Assembly (NCBI GenBank): GCA_022606425.2
Contig: JAHDVF020001251.1
Span: 2,838,501-2,902,500, forward strand
Length of the DNA stretch: 64,000 nucleotides
Direction of reading: 5' to 3'
DNA from: Lepidostoma basale
Lineage: Eukaryota > Arthropoda > Insecta > Trichoptera > Lepidostomatidae
The notes below the pieces were generated by a model that was given only the letters and a program-made list of their open reading frames with translations, had not been told where the DNA came from and made no database searches. Positions within the stretch are counted from its first letter, which is position 1. Every line of letters begins with the position of its first letter. The translations under genes and the position numbers were made by a program. This document shows positions 60,641 to 64,000 of the stretch, piece by piece.

Positions 60641-60649
60641 GTTTCAGGG

Positions 60650-60845
60650 ATATGCAATGAAGGTATCAAACAGGATTGTGTAATGTCCCCGTGGTTGTTT
60701 AATCTGTATATGGACAAGTGTACGAAAGAGTCGAAAGGGTTGGATGCGGGTTCAAAAATGAGCGGAGCGTCAGTAAGCTGTATGTTGTATGCGGACGGCG
60801 CTGTGCTACTTGCAGACAACGAACAAGAACTACAAGTCGTAGTTT
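60650..60845 (+). mobile_element. NLR-1 reverse transcriptase fragment with YADG
   Basis: MSPWLFNLYMDKCTKESKGL, then ASVSCMLYADGAVLLADNEQ. The second catalytic Asp of YADD is Gly here, so the source copy was inactive or has decayed. Confidence 0.88.
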
Positions 60846-61221
60846 GTATTGGTTCTTATTTTCAAATAACATGGTTTTATGCTGCACGGTATCTTTGGAA
60901 TCAACATATCGTGTTACGGGAGGTCTAAACGTATTTGTTTGGCACTTATCTTTTCAATATTGTACCATAATATGCCTTACTGTACACAATTCTAAAGCTG
61001 TTATTTTGAAAGGTGTGAAAAAGGGGAAAAAATGTGATTAATTAGCATAAAATATGAAATACAACATGGAACTGGAAAATAAGGCTGAAAATAAAATAAA
61101 TGATATTTATTTATTCATCATTTACCAAGAACATGGTTTTAATACCATAAAGAGAGACATTACTTAGAATCTTACCTAAATATAGACGACAAGATATACG
61201 GATACATACTTACATATAGAC

Positions 61222-61382
61222 AAAGACCTTCGTGATAGAGCGGCCATAACGAAGGTCCCTGGTTCGATTCCCGGCGATGACAGTCTTTTTTAATTATTAT
61301 TTCCCTTGTATATTATTATTATTATTATTTTGTTGAAAAAACTCCTTATTACAGCGCAAGCCAAATCGATGTAAAGGGTGAA
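61222..61382 (+). mobile_element. SINE-1 head and inverted SINE-1 tail
   Basis: 61222-61283 is a sense tRNA-like head (GACCTTCGTGATAGAGCGG, GGTTCGATTCCCGGC). 61304-61382 is the antisense tail (TTTTGTTGAA, AAGCCAAATCGATGTAAAGG). Confidence 0.75.
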
Positions 61383-61439
61383 AAAAAAGAATATCAAAGG
61401 AAATATAAATATAACCTTATGAATAGAAAAAGCTAGTTT

Positions 61440-61810
61440 TTGCTTGCTGCCTTTATCATAAGGGTATTTACGAATTCGCCTAATTGCATCCAAAGAGGTC
61501 TATCTCTTTTGCAACCTCATTTAAGAGACGAATCGCTTTCAATACAGGAGAACCTCGAAGGGCCTCTGTGCAGCAATTTGGGGCATAAAATAATATATAT
61601 CCCCTTGCTCTGCTATAACTATGGGGAACGTACAGATTTAGCTCTCTCAGTATTCCTGGATTGAAAATACCTCCGGATAACAGTTTAAAAAAATGCTTTC
61701 CCAGAAGGATCATTCGACGAGCTTCAAGAGTGTTGAAACCCAACACTCCTGAAAGAAACAGTGAGAGGTATATAAAAGGATAACAGGTCGTTAGAACCCT
61801 ATTACTGTGC
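61440..61810 (-). mobile_element. NLR-7-like C-terminal fragment
   Basis: Open 110 codons: SGVLGFNTLEARRMILLGKH, FFKLLSGGIFNPGILRELNL, VLKAIRLLNEVAKEIDLF. Same protein region as 7860-8120 ([20 protein letters not shown]) but a divergent lineage. Confidence 0.8.
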
Positions 61811-61821
61811 ACAATTTATTT

Positions 61822-62000
61822 GAGCTATTATATTGATTCTCATGACATGTGATAGGTAGCCAATCTATCGCCATTTTATTGTCACTTAAATTCTACACCA
61901 GACCAAAGACAGTTTGACAATCACACTGCCATCACCAGGAATCTAACCCGGGACCTTCGGTATGGATGTCAGAGCTCTTACCACTCTGCCACAAAGGTCA
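61822..62000 (-). mobile_element. SINE-1, antisense
   Basis: Minus strand: GACCTTTGTGGCAGAGTGGT, CCCGGGTTAGATTCC, AATTTAAGTGACAATAAAAT, CATGTCATGAGAATCAATAT. Confidence 0.88.
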
Positions 62001-62004
62001 TCAG

Positions 62005-62330
62005 GTTCTTCTTCTTTTTCTTTTAATAGATCTGACGATCTGTGACACAGAAATCATGTTTTGTCGGATGATGAGGTCCAGCTGTCCTTCCATCTCTTTG
62101 GCGGTCTTCCAGGTGGGCGGTGTCCGGAGGGGATTTCATAAGCGGCTGTATATGCAAGTCTGTCATCATCCATTCGGGCTACATGATTCCTCCAGTATCT
62201 TCTTCTGGATCTACTCCACTGAACGATATCCTCTATTTCGCAAGTTTTTCTTATGTCTACGTTGCGTACACGATCTCGGAGAGTTTTTCCAGTAATTGAT
62301 CTAAGGACCTACATCTCCGATGTTCTTAGG
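62005..62330 (-). mobile_element. NLR-3 fragment inserted among SINE-1 pieces
   Basis: Antisense codons for RSITGKTLRDRVRNVDIRKT, DIVQWSRSRRRYWRNH-like text and PPTWKTAKEMEGQLDLIIR. Stops present. Followed directly by a SINE-1 tail. Confidence 0.72.
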
Positions 62331-62465
62331 CGATGGCAGTGTGAAAAATAAATCTCACACTGTCTTTGATCTGGTAGAATTCACGTGACAAAAAAGGGCG
62401 ATAAACTAGCTATCTATCACTGGTAATAATAGCTTAAATAAATGTATATAGTAATTTACGAAACA
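62330..62465 (+). mobile_element. SINE-1 body fragment, sense
   Basis: GCGATGGCAGTGTGA, TCACACTGTCTTTGATCTGG, AATTCACGTGACAAAAAAGG and TAGTAATTTACGAAAC. Head missing. Confidence 0.8.
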
Positions 62466-62660
62466 GCTGAGCTTCTACCAAGAAGTTTCTACTTACAACA
62501 ATAATATTTAAACTGACTATAATATTATCCAAAATCAGAATTCAAAATTGTGCCTTCATACTTCAACGGTTAGCGCACTCGTCTGGAAAGCAATGGGTCA
62601 CGGGAATAATCACCGACGGGTCAATAACACAAAAACGTTACTTTGATTACATAATTCTTA

Positions 62661-62868
62661 CTAACTAACTAACCATCGCACCGTCTCTCCTAAGGGGTAG
62701 GCAGAAATAATTAATTAACTTATTTCAAATGTAATCTAAGTATTTTACTGAAATCTCTAGATTGAAAAAAAAACTAACTAACCATCACGCCGTCTTCCAG
62801 AGTTTCGAAGGGGTAGGCAGAAAGAATAGACTGCTACACTTTTCTTTCCTGACACGACTTCCATGCCG
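62661..62868 (-). mobile_element. Two NLR-1 3' end scraps in tandem
   Basis: 62661-62720 and 62772-62868 both begin ACTAACTAACCATC and give GTAGGCAGAAA words. Each is truncated within 100 bases of the tail. Confidence 0.8.
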
Positions 62869-63020
62869 TTGGTTTAAGAGAAAATATCAGATTTTTTCAA
62901 GCTAAAATAAAAATGTTAAACTTTTAAATTATTCATTCAGTACCTAATTATAAATATTGAATAAAAAGCATTTTCAAAAACTGAATTTTCCTTTTTTTCT
63001 CTAATTTTTTTTATTGTTTT

Positions 63021-63058
63021 ATACTGATGAAGGACTTCTGTGTCCGAAACATGTTTGT
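63021..63058 (+). ncRNA. Hammerhead ribozyme motif H2
   Basis: Core CTGATGA (63024-63030), one A, stem II GGAC-TTCTGT-GTCC, GAAA, self-complementary ACATGT. Stem I is weak (about 3 bp, ATA with TGT), so activity is doubtful. The flank TTTGTTTTATTTTTATTTTT is low complexity. Confidence 0.68.
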
Positions 63059-63084
63059 TTTATTTTTATTTTTATTTTTAAGTG

Positions 63085-63192
63085 CCGACACGATGTATGA
63101 ATGTTGAGGAAGCGATAGAAATATGTCAGGAAAGAAAAGTGTGGCAGTCCATCCTTCGGGGAGACGGCGTGATGGTTAGTTAGTTAGTTTAT
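63085..63192 (+). mobile_element. NLR-1A 3' end, sense
   Basis: ACGATGTATGAATGTTGAGG to GACGGCGTGATGGTTAGTTA, with a short deletion in the SAYPFG codons. Confidence 0.86.
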
Positions 63193-63224
63193 AAATTTTA
63201 ACAGTAATAAAGTTAATAATGCAA

Positions 63225-63695
63225 CAAACTAACTAACTAACTAAACATCACGCCGTCTCCCCGAATTCATACATCGTGTCATACACGCGCGTCGATTTCT
63301 CTGACTCCTCACATGGCCGACATTCAATATTTAATTTATTTGATCGCGCCACGTTTTCCTCGGTCTTCCTCTATTTCTGGTTCCATTTAAATCGTTAACA
63401 TATAATTTTTTCACCATTATTTCTTCTATCATTATTTCCATATGTCCAAACCATCTTAATGATCCTTTCATTATTTTGTTCATAACACCATCATTCGCAT
63501 CGCATTCACTTATTATATTTTCATTCGACACTCTATCATATACACAATCGTCTAAAAGATCTAATTTCTACTGAATTTATTCTACATTCATCCTTCTTTT
63601 GCCAGTTCCATACTTCGCTTCCATACATAAGGGTCGGTAGAAGAACACCATTATGCACTGCCATTCTAACTTTTTTGAATAGGTTTTAGTTTGAG
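63225..63695 (-). mobile_element. NLR-1A fragment, antisense
   Basis: [20 protein letters not shown], then [20 protein letters not shown] and GRPRKTWRDQIN. Tail AACTAACTAACTAACTAAAC. Together with 63085-63192 it forms a tail-to-tail pair. Confidence 0.9.
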
Positions 63696-63869
63696 AATAT
63701 ATACTTTAATCAATTTCAATTATTATTTCACGGCAATACAAAATTGAGAGTGTACGGACGTGAATGCCATACTGATGCTAGGACGTGCCTGGTAATATGT
63801 AAATTACCTTTTCATTGAATTCCGCTGCATAGATCCAAACCACAACTAAAAGTTTTTCCAAATATACGA

Positions 63870-64000
63870 GTATGTGTCCCAACCATCTTAATGGTCCTTT
63901 CGTTATAAAATGACGTTTACAAAGGATGGGAGAGTGAAGAAGGATATTGAAAGAAGGATGGGATAATGGAGAAGGATATTGAAAGAAGGGTTGGGGCAGG
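63870..64000 (+). mobile_element. NLR-1 scraps at window end
   Basis: 63870-63905 antisense GTCCCAACCATCTTAATGGT; 63925-64000 sense GATGGGAGAGTGAAGAAGGA, with the KDIERR codons duplicated (GGATATTGAAAGAAGG twice, 32 bases apart). Runs off the window. Confidence 0.7.

Overview
The window looks like part of an insect (arthropod) nuclear genome. It is AT-rich, has one conserved animal gene split into many small exons with GT-AG introns, and is otherwise packed with transposable-element debris (mariner and rosa-type mariner, a pogo-like element, a Helitron, tRNA-derived SINEs, and many 5'-truncated non-LTR retrotransposons). I cannot place it in an order from sequence alone.

Host gene. Positions 1-38655 on the minus strand hold the 5' two thirds of one gene, the orthologue of p190 RhoGAP (RhoGAPp190 / ARHGAP35 / ARHGAP5). 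I could place 22 coding exons by protein similarity, splice sites and phase. All 22 join in frame into about 995 codons. They cover the N-terminal GTPase-like domain, the FF-domain region and the two pseudo-GTPase regions. The catalytic RhoGAP domain lies beyond position 1. The start ATG is at 38655, with an in-frame upstream TGA at 38697. No second host gene was found. From about 38.7 to 64 kb I see only mobile-element debris and unexplained AT-rich DNA.

Mobile elements. The commonest family (called NLR-1 here, subfamilies A-D) is a non-LTR retrotransposon with a YADD reverse transcriptase. Its copies are all 5'-truncated, lie in both orientations and end in a (TTAG)n tail. Eight other non-LTR lineages are present as fragments (NLR-2 to NLR-9). 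DNA elements include two copies of one irritans-like mariner (16990-18309, and an internally deleted one at 13573-14498), three other mariner remnants, two rosa-type copies, a pogo-like element at 10911-11658, a Helitron helicase fragment with a canonical 3' end (22888-23846), and MITE-like elements. Two tRNA-derived SINE families occur. Nesting is deep: SINE-1 in SINE-2 in a LINE at 55.1-56.0 kb.

Most interesting signal. Several short repeats carry hammerhead-ribozyme cores. Two copies of one motif, at 58094-58139 (+) and 56598-56643 (-), have CTGATGA, a stem II, GAAA and a 7-bp stem I. A third motif with an intact core is at 63021-63058. At least four more sequence-divergent motifs (18.9, 31.9 and 49.1-49.4 kb; 35.5 kb; 45.0-45.1 kb; 49.4 kb) look like decayed members. 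Most share one layout: core, one extra nucleotide, stem II, GAA, then a self-complementary hexamer. Several sit in foldback (palindromic) insertions. Hammerheads of this kind are known from Penelope-like retroelements and retrozymes. No Penelope reverse transcriptase is visible here, so these would be non-autonomous or terminal pieces.
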